From NCBI GenBank assembly GCA_027924585.1, contig BSBM01000047.1, positions 25,798,501-25,862,500 of the forward strand: a stretch of DNA of 64,000 nucleotides. Direction: 5' to 3'. This DNA is from Larix kaempferi (lineage: Eukaryota > Streptophyta > Pinopsida > Pinales > Pinaceae). This document shows positions 10,110-21,178 of this stretch, one piece after another. The first letter of the stretch is position 1. Each line of letters opens with the position of its first letter. The position numbers and the translations under genes are program-made. Below the pieces are notes generated by a model. It was not told the DNA's origin, made no database searches, and saw only the letters and a program-made list of their open reading frames with translations.

Positions 10110-11500
10110 CATGCAGAACCCCTCTATGCAACAAAAACAGGTGGACAAGATTGTGGAAGCATACAAAGACATGTTCACCACACCCACTGGGGTGCCAATA
10201 CATTGCCCAGTCAAGCATTCCATTGATTTGACACCTGGTGCACCTTTACCTAACGGGCCAGTATACAGGCATTCCCTCATGGAAAATGAAGAAATCAAAC
10301 GCTAGATTCAAGAATTGATCCAAAAGGGGCACATTCAACCTAGCTCCTCACCTTGTGGGAGCCCAATTGTGCTGGTACATAAATACGGGACATGGTGACT
10401 CTGTATTGATTACCGAGCTCTAAACAAGATTACAGTCCGGAATCGGTATCCCATTCCTTGTATTGACAACCTTCTTGACCAGCTCAAGGGCACCAAATAT
10501 TTCAGCAAGATTGATTTGAATTTTGGCTATCATCAAGTGCCAATTGAGCATACCGATGTTTGGAAGACTACCTTCAAATATCAGGAAGGCCTTTTTGAGT
10601 GGTTGGTCATGCCTTTCGGTTTGACTATTGCTCCAACAAATTTCATGAGGATGATGGACGATATCCTATGGCCATTAACTAACTCTTTTGTGGTCATATA
10701 TCTGGACGATATCCTCATCTACAGCAGAACATGGGCAGAGCATCTGCAGCATATCCACCAAGTCCTCAACACCTTGCGCCAACACAAGCTATATGCTAAT
10801 TTAGAGAAGTGCTCATTTGGCATGAAGAGGGTTCAATATCTAGGATACATCGTGGACGAACATGGTGTTCATGTGGATCCAACCAAGATTCAAGTCATCC
10901 GTGATTGGCCAACCCCGACAACTCTCACAGAGCTTCGCAACTTCCTAGGCCTTGCCAATTTCTATTGCAAATTTGTGTTGGGATTCTCTAATATTGATTG
11001 GTCCCTTAGCTAGGTGACCAAAGGGGGATCTAAGGCCAAGTTCAGCTAGTCCAAGCCACAACAACAAACATTTGAGGAGCTAAAGAAACACTTATGTTCG
11101 ACACCTTTCCTTGCCTTACCGGATCTGCAACAACAGTTTGAGATTGAAACAGATGCTTCAGACTATGCTGTTGGTGCAGTCCTCACTCAGCATGGCCATC
11201 CAGTGGCATATCACAATGAGACACTTTCAGATACAGTCCGCAAGTACCCCACCTACGACAAGGAAATGTATTCCATTGTCCAAGCCTACTGCCAATGGAA
11301 GCATTACATCCTTGGAAAAGAGACAGTCATCCACACTGATCACAAGCCCCTGCAGTTCATGCAAACCCAAGGAAAGTTATAGAATGACCGCCACCAGATG
11401 TGGTACACTTACTTGCAGCAATTCCACCTAAATATTAAATGTAAGAAGGGCAGCACCAACCGAGTCACTGATTTCCTTAGTCAGCCTCCAGTAGCCGCAC
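10110..11500 (+). pseudogene. reverse transcriptase and RNase H of the chromovirus-type element
   Basis: RT motifs in order: PSSSPCGSPIVLV, LCIDYRALNKIT (with a stop just before it), YFSKIDLNFGYHQV, FEWLVMPFGLTIAPTNF, and the catalytic VVIYLDDILIYS at about 10692-10730, then LRNFLGLANFYCKF. RNase H follows: FEIETDASDYAVGAVLT, YPTYDKEMYSIVQA, HTDHKPLQF, and the end ...NRVTDFLSQPP near 11488. Stops occur at about 10303, 10397, 11013, 11050 and 11381, so it is a pseudogene. Confidence 0.85.
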
Positions 11501-11599
11501 TTACCATAGTGCTCCACTCTTGTGGCCATGAGACCTCAGGGTGGACTCAACCATATAGCAGTGATCTTGAGTTTTCTCCCATATATCGAGCCCTATGCA

Positions 11600-13032
11600 C
11601 AGGCACATATGTAGCAGAATTTCAGCTTCAGGAAGGCTTGCTATGTCACCTGGGCCATCTCTGGGTTCCTTCAAGTGAAGGTGTGAAGATGATTTGGGAA
11701 GCTCATTACAGTCGGGTGGCAGGGCACTTCGGCACCGAAAAGACAGTGGCCATATTGCAGAAGTATTTTTATTGGTCTAAGCTCTGACAAGACGTCGATT
11801 GATACATAAGATCTTGCACCGCCTGTGCCATCGCAAAACATTCCATAAAAAAGCAGGGGTTTTACACTCCTCAGCCCACTCTCAATGGGCCATGGGGATC
11901 CATCTCCATGGATTACATGTCTGGACTACCTTCAACCAAGCATGGAAATGACTATGTGTTTGTGGTCGTGGATTGTTTCTCTAAGATGGCCATTCTAATA
12001 GCTTGCAAGAAGAACGTCTTTGCTGAAGCCACTGCTAAGATCTTCTTCGAGCGTGTTTGGGTTCATTTCGGGCTGCCATAGACTATCATTTTAGATTAGG
12101 ACATCAGGTTCCTAAGCACTTTCTAGTCCAGCCTATGGTCATTGATAGATACCAAGCTCACCAAATCAACTGCCTTCCACCCCCAGACCAATGGAAAAAC
12201 AAAGGTAGTCAACAAGATGATTGTGCATATTCTGAGGATGTACAATTCTAAACATCCATGGACATGGGATGAGAGCCTTCCTTATGTTCAACATAGCTAT
12301 AACAGATCCCTTCATAGCTCTACCAGCCACCTTCATAGCTCTTCCAGCCACATCCCTTTTCAAGTGTGTCTGGGGTTCCAACCACTCGCACCAATCGATG
12401 TAGATCTTCCCATTGCATCCACACATGAGGAATATTCCCATGCTCAAACCGAGGTTGATAAGGCCACCAGATTTGTTGAATGAATCCAGCACATCCGCCA
12501 ACAGGTCCATGAAATTTTGGAAAAGGCAAACACTAAGTACAAGCATCGACATGACCAACATCGGGTTCCACACAAGTTCTAGGTGGGTGATAAGGTTTGG
12601 TTGCATTTGCAGAAGGAGATGCTCACAAGACCCCATCGAAAGCTTTGTCCATTTCGATATGGGCCGTACACCATCACCAAGGTAGTTGGTGACAATGCCT
12701 TTGAGCTAAGCATTCCTCCATTACTTGGCCTGCACCCAGTGTTCAATGTGGAGCTCCTTCACCCATATTTTCCACCATTGTTGGACACCTCAGAGGTGGC
12801 AGAGCAATTGAAACCTATAGAGATTAATCTCGACTGCATGGAACAAGCAACCATTGATCATATCATGGACACACAGGTTAAGGGAACCTTCCAACAAAAT
12901 ATCCAACTATATCGGGTTGTCAAAGCAGGGCAACTACTTCACCAAGGCAAGTGGCTCACCAAGAGTCAAGTTCAACAGAAGTTTCCCCACCTAATGGGGG
13001 CACTCAACGCAATGGAGACCATTGCTTCCTAA
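11600..13032 (+). pseudogene. integrase with chromodomain-like tail, chromovirus-type element
   Basis: The zinc-binding start is visible (HYSRVAGHFGTEKTVAIL, then CTACAIAK), followed by the core: ISMDYMSGLP, VFVVVDCFSKMA, and HPQTNGKTKVVNKM near 12180. In that last motif the usual final glutamate position reads Lys. The C-terminal part is the best preserved (12583-13032): GDKVWLHLQKEM, LCPFRYGPYTITKVV, HPVFNVELLHPY, then a degraded chromodomain (YRVVKAGQLLHQGKWLT). A 21-bp tandem duplication at about 12312-12353 adds a second L-H-S-S copy. Many stops break the zinc and core region (about 11785-12110). Confidence 0.8.
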
Positions 13033-13043
13033 GGGGGGAGGAA
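13031..13043 (+). promoter_or_regulatory. polypurine tract before the 3' LTR of the chromovirus-type element
   Basis: AAGGGGGGAGGAA lies directly before a TG that begins the LTR and overlaps the pol stop codon. It is the plus-strand primer site of LTR retrotransposons. Confidence 0.8.
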
Positions 13044-13642
13044 TGATCCAAATGGATATAGGTGGTGCCCACCTATTCCATTGGCTCAAAACAGTTTTTC
13101 ATTCTGGCGGTTTTCTTGTTATTTTTATACGGTTTTTCGAGTCCCAAACTTGCGGGGCTGTTTTGAGGCCCTAAACGACGTTTTTTGGGAAATCTTGGTT
13201 TGATTGAGTTTCCACTATTTGTTGGTCCTCTACGTAGTCCTCAGATAGATCTTTCCAATGGGCTACCGAGCGCCCCAAACGGAGACCGTATGCAAAAGTT
13301 ATGACCCCGGGAAGTTGACTGTTCAACTTATAACCACCTGGGGCTGCAAACTTTATGATAGTTCATCTCCTAGGGTTAGGTTTTTGGATGTTTGGGATTC
13401 TTTCCCTTGTGCTTATGATAAATAGGACCTTTCGGCCTCTCTTTCTATTCAGCTTGTCACGAATGAGCGTAGCCGTCACATCTCTTCTCAGAGTTATAAC
13501 TACCACCATTCTAGCTGCTTTTTATTTTACAGTTTGTTCTATTTCAATCATTTAATAGAATTTGAGTTTGTTGTATCGCTGTTTTTCTTGCCATACATCG
13601 GTGTAGGTGAATATATATATTCTCTTTCATTTCATTCTCACA
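13044..13642 (+). mobile_element. 3' LTR of the chromovirus-type element
   Basis: Starts TGATCC right after the polypurine tract. The end is set at TTCTCACA (13642) because copia-type coding sequence is readable from about 13645; this gives 599 bp. The end is less sure than the start, since no second LTR is present to compare. Confidence 0.6.
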
Positions 13643-14640
13643 TTAATCCGGTTCAGTGACCAAGGACACACTCTCACTTTTGACTCAGAAAAATGCAAAA
13701 TAAAAAGCAAGGATACAGGCAGAATTGTGGCAACAACCTCTAGAAATCCTAATAATGTTTACATTCTAGATGAGGAAAGAGAAGACAAATGCTGCATGGT
13801 ACAAACCAATGAAATTTGGCTCTGGAATAGAAGATTGGGACACATCAATTTTAACAATCTGGTTAGGATCAGTAGGAAACAAGAAATAAGCCATCAAAAT
13901 CCTTTTGCAAACACTGTCTACATGGGAAACAAACAAGAATTAAGTACCCAACAAAAGAGTACACTACCTCAAAAACCTTGGAATTGGTTCATTCAGATCT
14001 ATGTAGTCCAATGAAAACCATAGGGATGAATGGTGAATCATACTTCCATCTGTTCATTGATGATTTCACTCGAATGACATGGGTGTTCTTTCTTAATGAA
14101 AAATCATAAACATTTGAATGTTTCAAAAATTTTAAAGAAGTGGTTGAGAACGAAACTGATTTAAGAATAAAGTGCTTGAGGTCTGATAATGGAGGAGAAT
14201 ATACATCAAACAAGTTTGATAACTATTGTGACAAACATGGAATTAAAAGACAAATTTCAGTAGCCAGAACAACACAACAAAATGGGGTAGGAGAGATAAA
14301 AAACAGAACTGTTCAAGAGATGGCCAAGACAATGTTAAACGAATCAAAGCTATCATATGTGTTTTGGACACATGCCATTCATACAAATGTCCACATTCTC
14401 AACAAATGTTTGATCATAATGAAAATTGTTCAACACCATATGAACTCTAGAAAGAAAGGCCAACTACAATTAAGCATTTCAGAATATTTGGAAGCAAATG
14501 CTACATCAAAAGAAATGATGATACTCTTGGAAAATTTGATCATAGATCAGATAAGAGATTTTCCTTGGTTATTCCTCCAAGAGAAAATCCTACAAGGAAT
14601 ACAATTTTTTACTCAGAAAGATAGTTGAAAGTCCTGAAGT
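13643..14640 (+). pseudogene. GAG-pre-integrase and integrase of copia element A
   Basis: From 13652: SDQGHTLTFDSEKC, then WLWNRRLGHINFNNLVRIS, the GAG-pre-integrase domain before the zinc region. The core shows FIDDFTRMTWVFFLNEKS (first Asp region), LRSDNGGEYTSNKF (second Asp) and TTQQNGVGEIKNRTVQEM, whose final glutamate is kept. Stops lie near 14012 and 14107, and there are frame changes. The 162-codon ORF at 14140-14628 is the best preserved piece. Confidence 0.85.
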
Positions 14641-14929
14641 GAAATTTGATGAAGTACTGACTCATAGAAAAATTGAAGAAGATGATGATTTACCCTTGCT
14701 AGAACAACCGTATGAAAAAATTCAAGATACATAATTTCCACGGGAGGAAGTATATCAGTGTGGATTAGAATAAGGAAGAACAAACACAAAGGGCCCCTCT
14801 AGATATGTCCAAAAAAATCATTCAAAAAATTTGATTATTGGAGACAAAGATGCTAGTGTAAGAACTAGAAGGATCCTGAACAATCCAATTGAAGAAGTGC
14901 ATTTCTCATCACTGTCTCAGACAATACCA

Positions 14930-15907
14930 AAAGGAATTGAACAATCCAAAGATGATAAAGGATGGATGAAGGCCACGAATGAGGAATTATATCAAATTAA
15001 CAAGAAATAAACTTGGGAACTTGTTCCAAGACCTAAGAATAATAATGTAATTGGAACAAAGTGGGTATTCAGAAACAAACTAAATGAAGAAGGACAAGTT
15101 ACCATAAATAAGGCTAGACTGGTATTCAAAGGGTATGCGCAGATCGAGGGAATAGATTTTGAAGATTTTTTTTTCTCTAGTGGCATGAATGGAATCAATC
15201 AGGATATTTCTGGCCTATGCTTGTGCAGAAGATTTCAAAGTATATCATATGGATGTTAAATCAACATTTTCTGAATGTAGATCTTGAAGAAGAAGTATAA
15301 ATTGAACAACCAGATGCTTTTTCACTCTTAGGAAACAAAGATTATGTCTACAAACTAAAGAAACAATGTATGGACTCAAACAAGCTCCCAGGGCCTGGAA
15401 TTTGAGATTTGACAAATACCTGCAACGTCAAGGTTTCAGGAGGGGTAGTGTAGACAACAATATCTACGTCAAATTGAGAATGAAAAGATGATATTCGTGG
15501 AAGTTTACGTTGATGATATCATTTTTGGAAGCAATGATGACAAAATGATTTAGCAATTTGCAAAAGACATGCAAAAGGAGTTTGAAATGTTCATGCTCAA
15601 GGAATTTTCCTTTTTCCTTGGATTACAAATTTCTCAATTAAATAATGGTATCTTCATCTCTCAATCTAATTGTGTAAAGGAAATGCTAAAGAAATTCAAC
15701 ATGGAATATTTCAAGCTAGTTTGTACACCTATGGTCACATGGTGCAAATTAAGTAAAGAAGATAAGGCTAAGGAACTTGATCAAAGGCTTTACAGATCTA
15801 TGATTGGCAGTCTATTATATGTAACTAGTTCAAGACCATATATCATGCAAGATGTTGGTATTGCTGCAAGATTTCAGGTAGCACCCAAGGAAACAACGTT
15901 CAAGTAG
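14930..15907 (+). pseudogene. reverse transcriptase of copia element A
   Basis: Motifs in order, in shifting frames: [52 protein letters not shown], then a scrambled middle, the catalytic VYVDDIIFGSNDD at about 15508, and the tail EFSFFLGLQISQ ... YRSMIGSLLYVTSSRP in the 15569-15907 ORF. At least three frameshifts and several stops separate these blocks. Confidence 0.85.
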
Positions 15908-15919
15908 TCAAGATAAATT

Positions 15920-16590
15920 TTAGGTATTTAAAAGGGACCATGAATCTTGGCTTATGGTATCCACAGAGAAAAAACCTAGACCTATTAGCATACACTGATG
16001 CAAAATGGGGAGTAAGTATAGATGCTAGGATAAGTACTCGTGGAGCTGCATTTTTCTTGGGAAATTCTCTTGTGTCGTGGATCAACAAAAAAAACCATTA
16101 GTTTCATTATCCACAACAGAAGTCGAATATATTGTAGTAGCTGCTTGTTGTTCACAAGTATTATGGATGAAACCAACCTTCAAATATCTGCAAGTAAATA
16201 TAGATCAGCCAATACAAATACTATGTGACAACACAAGCGCAGTCAGTATCTCCAAGAATCTTGTTATGCACTGCAAAACTAAGGACATTCCCATCAAATA
16301 TCATTTTGTGAGAGAGCAAGTAGCTGATAATGTTGTCAAATTGGAATATGTTGCTACGAAGGAGCAAATCGCAGATATATTTACAAAACATCTTCCACAA
16401 AGTACATTTGAATATTTCAAGGAAAAATTAGGCATGGTTCTTAGTCCACAACATAATGAGAACCAAAATAAAGAGGCACAAATCCGAAAAGAATTCACAC
16501 TACACAGTTGGCACTCAAGGATGTCTGTGTGGATCAATGCGCACATAATAATGCTGTGTTGTAATAGGAACAAGAGATCAAGATGAAGGA
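15920..16590 (+). pseudogene. RNase H of copia element A
   Basis: After a stop near 15907 the frame resumes with LAYTDAKWGVSIDARIST (first catalytic Asp) and, after a frameshift near 16080, PLVSLSTTEVEYIVVAACCS and ILCDNTSAVSISKN, then HFVREQVADNVVKLEYVATK and IADIFTKHLP, the usual end of copia pol. The 169-codon ORF at 16077-16586 runs about 40 codons past it into non-coding sequence. Confidence 0.85.
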
Positions 16591-17104
16591 ATAATGTAAC
16601 GTCTATTTCAAGAAAGAAATCAAAGATAATTATGAAAGGACATCCGTGCAGAATTACAGTAAAGAAGAATGAAGCATAAAGACACAGGGAGTCATCCCTG
16701 AAAAATAGTTGAGGATGAGGCCAGTGCAAAACAAACAGGTGAACATACATTGTGCAAGTAATGGTACCTCTTTGCCATTGGTGTCAAAGGGGGGAGAAAT
16801 ACATGAAGCTTGACATGAAGCTAGAAGAAATGCATGAAGCTGACAGAGCATTTGGGAAAGATGCATGAAGCTGGATGTACATCAACAAGAGAAGTTCCTA
16901 CAACATGAAGATACAACAGATGTGAAAGAGAGTGAAGTAGATCACTTGGAGAAATGTCATGAAGATGTTGCTACAATACAGAAAGTGCAGAAGCCCAAAG
17001 AACTCAGGGGGAGCAAATACATAGGGGGAGCACTACAAAAAGTACAGAATAAACAAACAATTCAAAAAATATCATACGCAACTTCATAAGGTGTTGACTT
17101 CAAT
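16591..17104 (+). other. non-coding stretch between copia A pol and its 3' LTR
   Basis: Purine-rich, with repeated ATGAAGCT words around 16800-16870. ORFs of 70-150 codons on either strand show no recognisable domain. It occupies the usual 3' untranslated position of a copia element. Confidence 0.6.
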
Positions 17105-17119
17105 GCCAAAGGAGGAGAT
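17105..17119 (+). promoter_or_regulatory. polypurine tract of copia element A
   Basis: GCCAAAGGAGGAGAT directly precedes the LTR start TGTTGAG. The GGAGGAGATTGTTG wording is common at this place in plant copia elements. Confidence 0.75.
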
Positions 17120-19444
17120 TGTTGAGCTTTGGTTGTCATTGCTGTAAACTAAAGATAATGTCAAGTGATTGAGTTCATTGATGTCAACTAATGTCAAAGA
17201 AGATGTCAATTGATTCAGTTTTATTCATTTATATCAATTGATGTCAAAGTGAATACAAAATTCCTATGACAACTTGAATAAGTATATGGAAGCCACTTTG
17301 AAGAAGTATATGCACAAGATATTGAAAGTGACAGATATGGATGCTAGTCTAAACAAGTATATATAGATGCTGCATCCAGTATGAAGATGTCTGTCCAAGG
17401 ATACATCATGTATGATAAGTGTGAAGAAGTACATAAGAAGGATACATCATGTAGAACCAGTATGAATAAGTACATAAGGAAGGTACATCATGAAATGTAT
17501 CCTAGTACATGTAGTACCTACGCATAAGTCAAGTCCATCATGTCATACTCACTCAAGGTAATAGTCAAAGGTTTGATTGAACAATGGTACATGTGCACAA
17601 GCAGCCAAGGAGTTGTGAAGAAAATGGTACAAGTGTGAAAACATATTGAAATAAGATTCTGGAATGCACAAGCATTACTTGGTCAAATATTAGGAGTGCG
17701 CAAACTATATATGGTTGGATAGTCTTGAAAGCATGCAAGCCTAGCCAATCAGAAGATGCTTTCAGTTAGGTAAAGGGTGTACAAGTTCCTAGAAGGGTGT
17801 AGCGGTCGAGGTTGTTTATGCACAATTATCACAAGACGATGGAACATCAAGTGCGCAATACCCACAAGGGATGGTACAGCAAGGGTCGTAGACTGATTAA
17901 TTTAGATAGTAAGAATGTGGACACACGTCAAAGTAATGGTACGTCAAGAGCGTAAGAATACACCACCAAGGTGTAGGTCCCACTAAGTCAAGGACCATGA
18001 ATGCGTAAGACATACACAGGATGACACATCAACAATGTAGATAATGGCATGTGGAAAATGCACATTCTGTGAAGTATGGAAGAAGCGATGCCACAACCAA
18101 CTTATGGACATACAATCCATGCAAGATATGTATAAATAGAGATGGAAGTTGGAGATTTGATGTAATCTTGATGGTGAGATCATAAGATCTTTAGTTGAAA
18201 CATACAAATTTATATTCAGGGAATCAAGGGCTCGAGGACAGAACATTATGATCTAGCAAGGAGCTGAATGCGCACATGCAGAAGGAATGAAGCAATTGAT
18301 GGTGCACAAAATGATGTTGTAGATCTGTGACGATTACACAAACAACGAAAGGAATAATCACAGAAGTATGTGTAACTATGTGACGATTGAATGACAGATT
18401 GTAGACAACATGCATATAGACACAAATGTTGAATTAAGTTGTCGCACAGAGACACAACCAAGATATATTAGAAGATGTGCTTATGTTTGGCTGATGCACA
18501 AAGACTGGAGTGAAGTGTGCCAAGTTGATAAGTCCATCTGATGCGCAACAACAGAGCATCAACAGGATCCAGCTAGCACGTTATGATGATGATGATCTGA
18601 GACAAGTGTGTTAAACCGAAAGGATGAATCATTTGATGCCTGGGATGTCACAGATTATCTAAAATACCATGGCACTTAGACAGAACAGACACATCAGTAA
18701 GTGCGCAGTTCCATTTGTTACTGGTGCATTATTTTAGAGCATCAAACTATCAATTGAAAGCATAGTATTAGTTGGTCAGTGCAGTCGCGTTGTAGCAGAA
18801 CATTGGAATGAACAGTATCGCATACTGCAGAATCAGCAAGCACATAGTACATGACGTAAGACATCAATAGAGGTGAATAATTGAGAGGAATGAGAAGTCA
18901 AGTGATGTATGCAGCTCAGTGACAGTGAATCGTCTGCATATGAAGGTAGCACAAAACAAAAATAATATCAACAGATCAGAAGTGTGCGTGAGTTGGAAGT
19001 TAAATTAGTCAAAATCACAAATTGGATATCTGGGTGGCAGGAAAGGGCAAGGAGACAAGGGGTTGTAACCTCCTTGCAGTTGGTTCTAGAAAAACATAGG
19101 GATTTGGTGCTTCCTTCTGGTTGGTGCCTATAAAACTAGGGGGCAGCGACTCTTTCCAGTTGGTGCTGGTAAACATAGGAAGTTGGTGTTTCCTTGAATG
19201 TATTATTTTTCCACTCTAAATGAAACATTCTGTGGTTTTCTCTCATTTGGGTTTCCATGTTAAAATGCTGTGTGTTATGTGTTCTTTGTCTTGGTGCATA
19301 TATGGAGAAATGCTTTATTTACATTAGATGCATAACTAAATATCCATATTAAGTTAAGGATAATATGGTAAAGAAGGCAAAAACTAATGATAATTGCGCT
19401 AATACTGATTCACCTCCCCTCTCAGTATTAAATCCATTCCAACA
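17120..19444 (+). mobile_element. 3' LTR of copia element A (about 2.3 kb)
   Basis: Begins TGTTGAGCTTTGG after the polypurine tract and ends CACCTCCCCTCTCAGTATT, then ...TTCCAACA at 19444. That C-rich ending with terminal CCAACA is typical of plant copia LTRs. At 2325 bp it is long for copia, though some Sirevirus-like lineages have LTRs this size. It contains a plausible TATA box and short internal repeats (for example around 17400-17490). Confidence 0.75.
18131..18140 (+). promoter_or_regulatory. TATA box in copia A LTR
   Basis: TATAAATAGA matches the plant TATA consensus and lies roughly mid-LTR. In this 3' copy it would drive outward transcription into the telomere-like and LRR region, if still active. 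Confidence 0.4.
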
Positions 19445-19860
19445 TCCCTTAACCCCTAAATCCCCTAACCCCTAAACCCATTTATCTCTAAGCACTTAAC
19501 ACCTAACACCTAATCCCTATTTTATCCACAAACACTTAATACCTCAATGTCTAACTTATAAAACCATAACCCCCTAAACTTGGAGCGCTAAATCCCTTTT
19601 AATAACTAAATCCCTTAATACCTAAGCCCCTTGATCCCTAACACCTTGACCCCTTGACTTGTTTACCTATAATGCTTCAACCACTAACCACTAAACTCGA
19701 GTTTAAAATCCATAACCTCTTCGATCCTTAGGCCTCTAATCTCGGAACCGCTAAACACCTAAACCCCTTTATCCCTTTAACTCTACGCCCTTAACCCCTA
19801 ACACCAAATCCCTAGTTAATCTCCTAGCCCATACAACATGAAGCCCAAAACCCTTGAAGA
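19445..19860 (+). repeat. degenerate interstitial telomere-like repeat tract
   Basis: A C-rich run made of variants of CCCTAAA, such as CCCTAACCCCTAAACCC, CACCTAACACCTAATCCC and TAACCCCTAACACC, begins directly after the copia LTR end and fades by about 19855. It is the C-strand form of the plant telomere repeat. Divergence is heavy: few units are exact. Confidence 0.8.
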
Positions 19861-19946
19861 TAATGAGGGATAGGGAAATAAAGGAAATATTTTATTGGTA
19901 AGGAAATATTAAATAAGGATTCAAGGATAATGTTTTGTGTGTAGAT

Positions 19947-20225
19947 ATTAAACATAACGCTCAAGCATTATGTATTTCTATAATGCTTGAGTGTTGTAGA
20001 AATACATAACGCTCAAACATTATGCATTTCTATAACACTCAAGCATTATAGAAATACATAACGCTCGAATGTTATGTGTTTATATAATGCTCGAGCGTTA
20101 TAGAAACACATAACGCTTGAGCATTTTCGTTTCCTATCCCGTGTTTTAAATGACATGGTAGTCTCGAGCCCTCCCATTCCTAATATAAAGAAACACTCGA
20201 GCGTTTTGGTTTCACTAATATTTTG
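19947..20225. repeat. palindromic repeat cluster (ATAACGCTCGAGCGTTAT type)
   Basis: Alternating inverted units read CATAACGCTCAAGCATTATG, a TATTTCTATA spacer, then TAATGCTTGAGTGTT, again and again (about four pairs between 19950 and 20125), plus outlying half units near 20195. The best palindrome is TATAATGCTCGAGCGTTATA. It can fold into stacked hairpins. Confidence 0.75.
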
Positions 20226-20283
20226 CGTGTTTCACCAAACTAAGAATGCATCTAAGAGGTACCTCAACTTTGTGCAAGGGCCC

Positions 20284-20891
20284 TAAGCTTAACCTCATGT
20301 AACAGATTCAATGGAACCATACCCAAGGGTATTTGCGGTATCCCACACTTATAGTCTTTGCTTCTTAATGAAAATTCTCCTAGAGGAGAAATTCCGTCAA
20401 ACATTGGAAACTGTAAGAGATTGCTCAAGTTGCAGCTGGGGAGTAATTATTTGAGTGGGAGGATTCCTGGTGAGATTGGTGGGATGAGTAATATGCAAAT
20501 AGCATTGAATTTAAGCTTCAATCACCTTGAGGGTTCGATTCCCACAGCTCCGGGAAGGATTGACATGTTGGTTTCTTTGGATGTATCATACAATAAGTTA
20601 TTTAGAGCCATTCCTATTAATATTAAAGGCATGGAGAGCTTAATAGTAGTTAATTTCGCTAACAATTTGTTTTTAGGGATAGTGCCTATCTTTAGGCCCT
20701 TTCAAAACAATCCTAGCTCAAACTTCAAAGGTAATAGAAATCTTTGTGGGGAGCCTTTAAACACTAGTGGGAACATTTCCCTAGTAGGAAACCAGACAAG
20801 ACATAAATATTCTTTTGGAAAGGTTTTAGGGATGGTTCCGAGATCTAGAATTCTTGTTTTTCTGATGGTTATAGTTGATCACCATGTTTGA
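20284..20891 (+). pseudogene. LRR receptor-like kinase fragment (PXC3-like), ectodomain end
   Basis: The 177-codon ORF at 20358-20891, plus the same frame upstream across a stop at about 20350 (CNRFNGTIPKGICGIPHL), encodes four to five leucine-rich repeats: GEIPSNIGNCKRLLKLQLGS, SGRIPGEIGGM, LNLSFNHLEGSIP, LVSLDVSYNKL, then VNFANNLFLGIVP and the capping FKGNRNLCGEPL. The wording is close to what I remember of the C-terminal ectodomain of PXC3-type LRR receptor kinases of plants. The transmembrane segment is only partly kept (ILVFLMVIV) and the kinase domain is absent. It reads as a broken, probably dead gene piece; no promoter or upstream exon was found. Confidence 0.75.
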
Positions 20892-21173
20892 TTATGAATA
20901 AAAAATTCATTCATAAAACTAGTGCAATATTTGGCCAAATAACCCATAGATTTTGTGGCATTCAGGTTCAAAGAGCCATCCATTTTGAAAATACCATAAA
21001 TGAAATTGTGCTCAACAAATTCAACCAACAATTGCATATCAGATCAGACCAAAAGGAGCAAAAGGATGAACATAATACCACATAGAAAAACGAGAAACCT
21101 ACTAACCTGCCTCGAAAACTATTTCTTCCAAGTGTATAGTAGAAAGAACCGCACTTCTATAAACACCCCCAAT
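20892..21173. other. unassigned stretch left of the solo LTR
   Basis: Two short overlapping plus-strand ORFs (65-69 codons) show no recognisable domain. It is the left part of the DNA into which the solo LTR inserted. Confidence 0.5.
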
Positions 21174-21178
21174 CTATG
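21174..21178. repeat. left target-site duplication of the solo LTR
   Basis: CTATG immediately before the LTR; the same five bases follow it at 22967-22971. Confidence 0.85.

Larger units (their letters stand above)
9085..13642 (+). mobile_element. chromovirus-type Ty3/gypsy remnant, 5'-truncated, with 3' LTR
   Basis: Domains run gag tail, protease, RT, RNase H, integrase, chromodomain-like tail, polypurine tract, LTR, which is the chromovirus order. Many in-frame stops are present. The 5' LTR and most of gag are missing; the left edge touches the minus-strand Athila-like LTR. The right edge is the 3' LTR, ending next to a copia fragment. Confidence 0.85.
13643..19444 (+). mobile_element. Ty1/copia element A, 5'-truncated, with long 3' LTR
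   Basis: Coding starts inside the GAG-pre-integrase region and continues through integrase, RT and RNase H, followed by ~0.5 kb of non-coding DNA, a polypurine tract and an LTR of about 2.3 kb. The order integrase before RT defines Ty1/copia. Gag, protease and 5' LTR are absent: the chromovirus LTR abuts the broken end. Stops and frameshifts in every domain mark it as dead. Confidence 0.85.
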
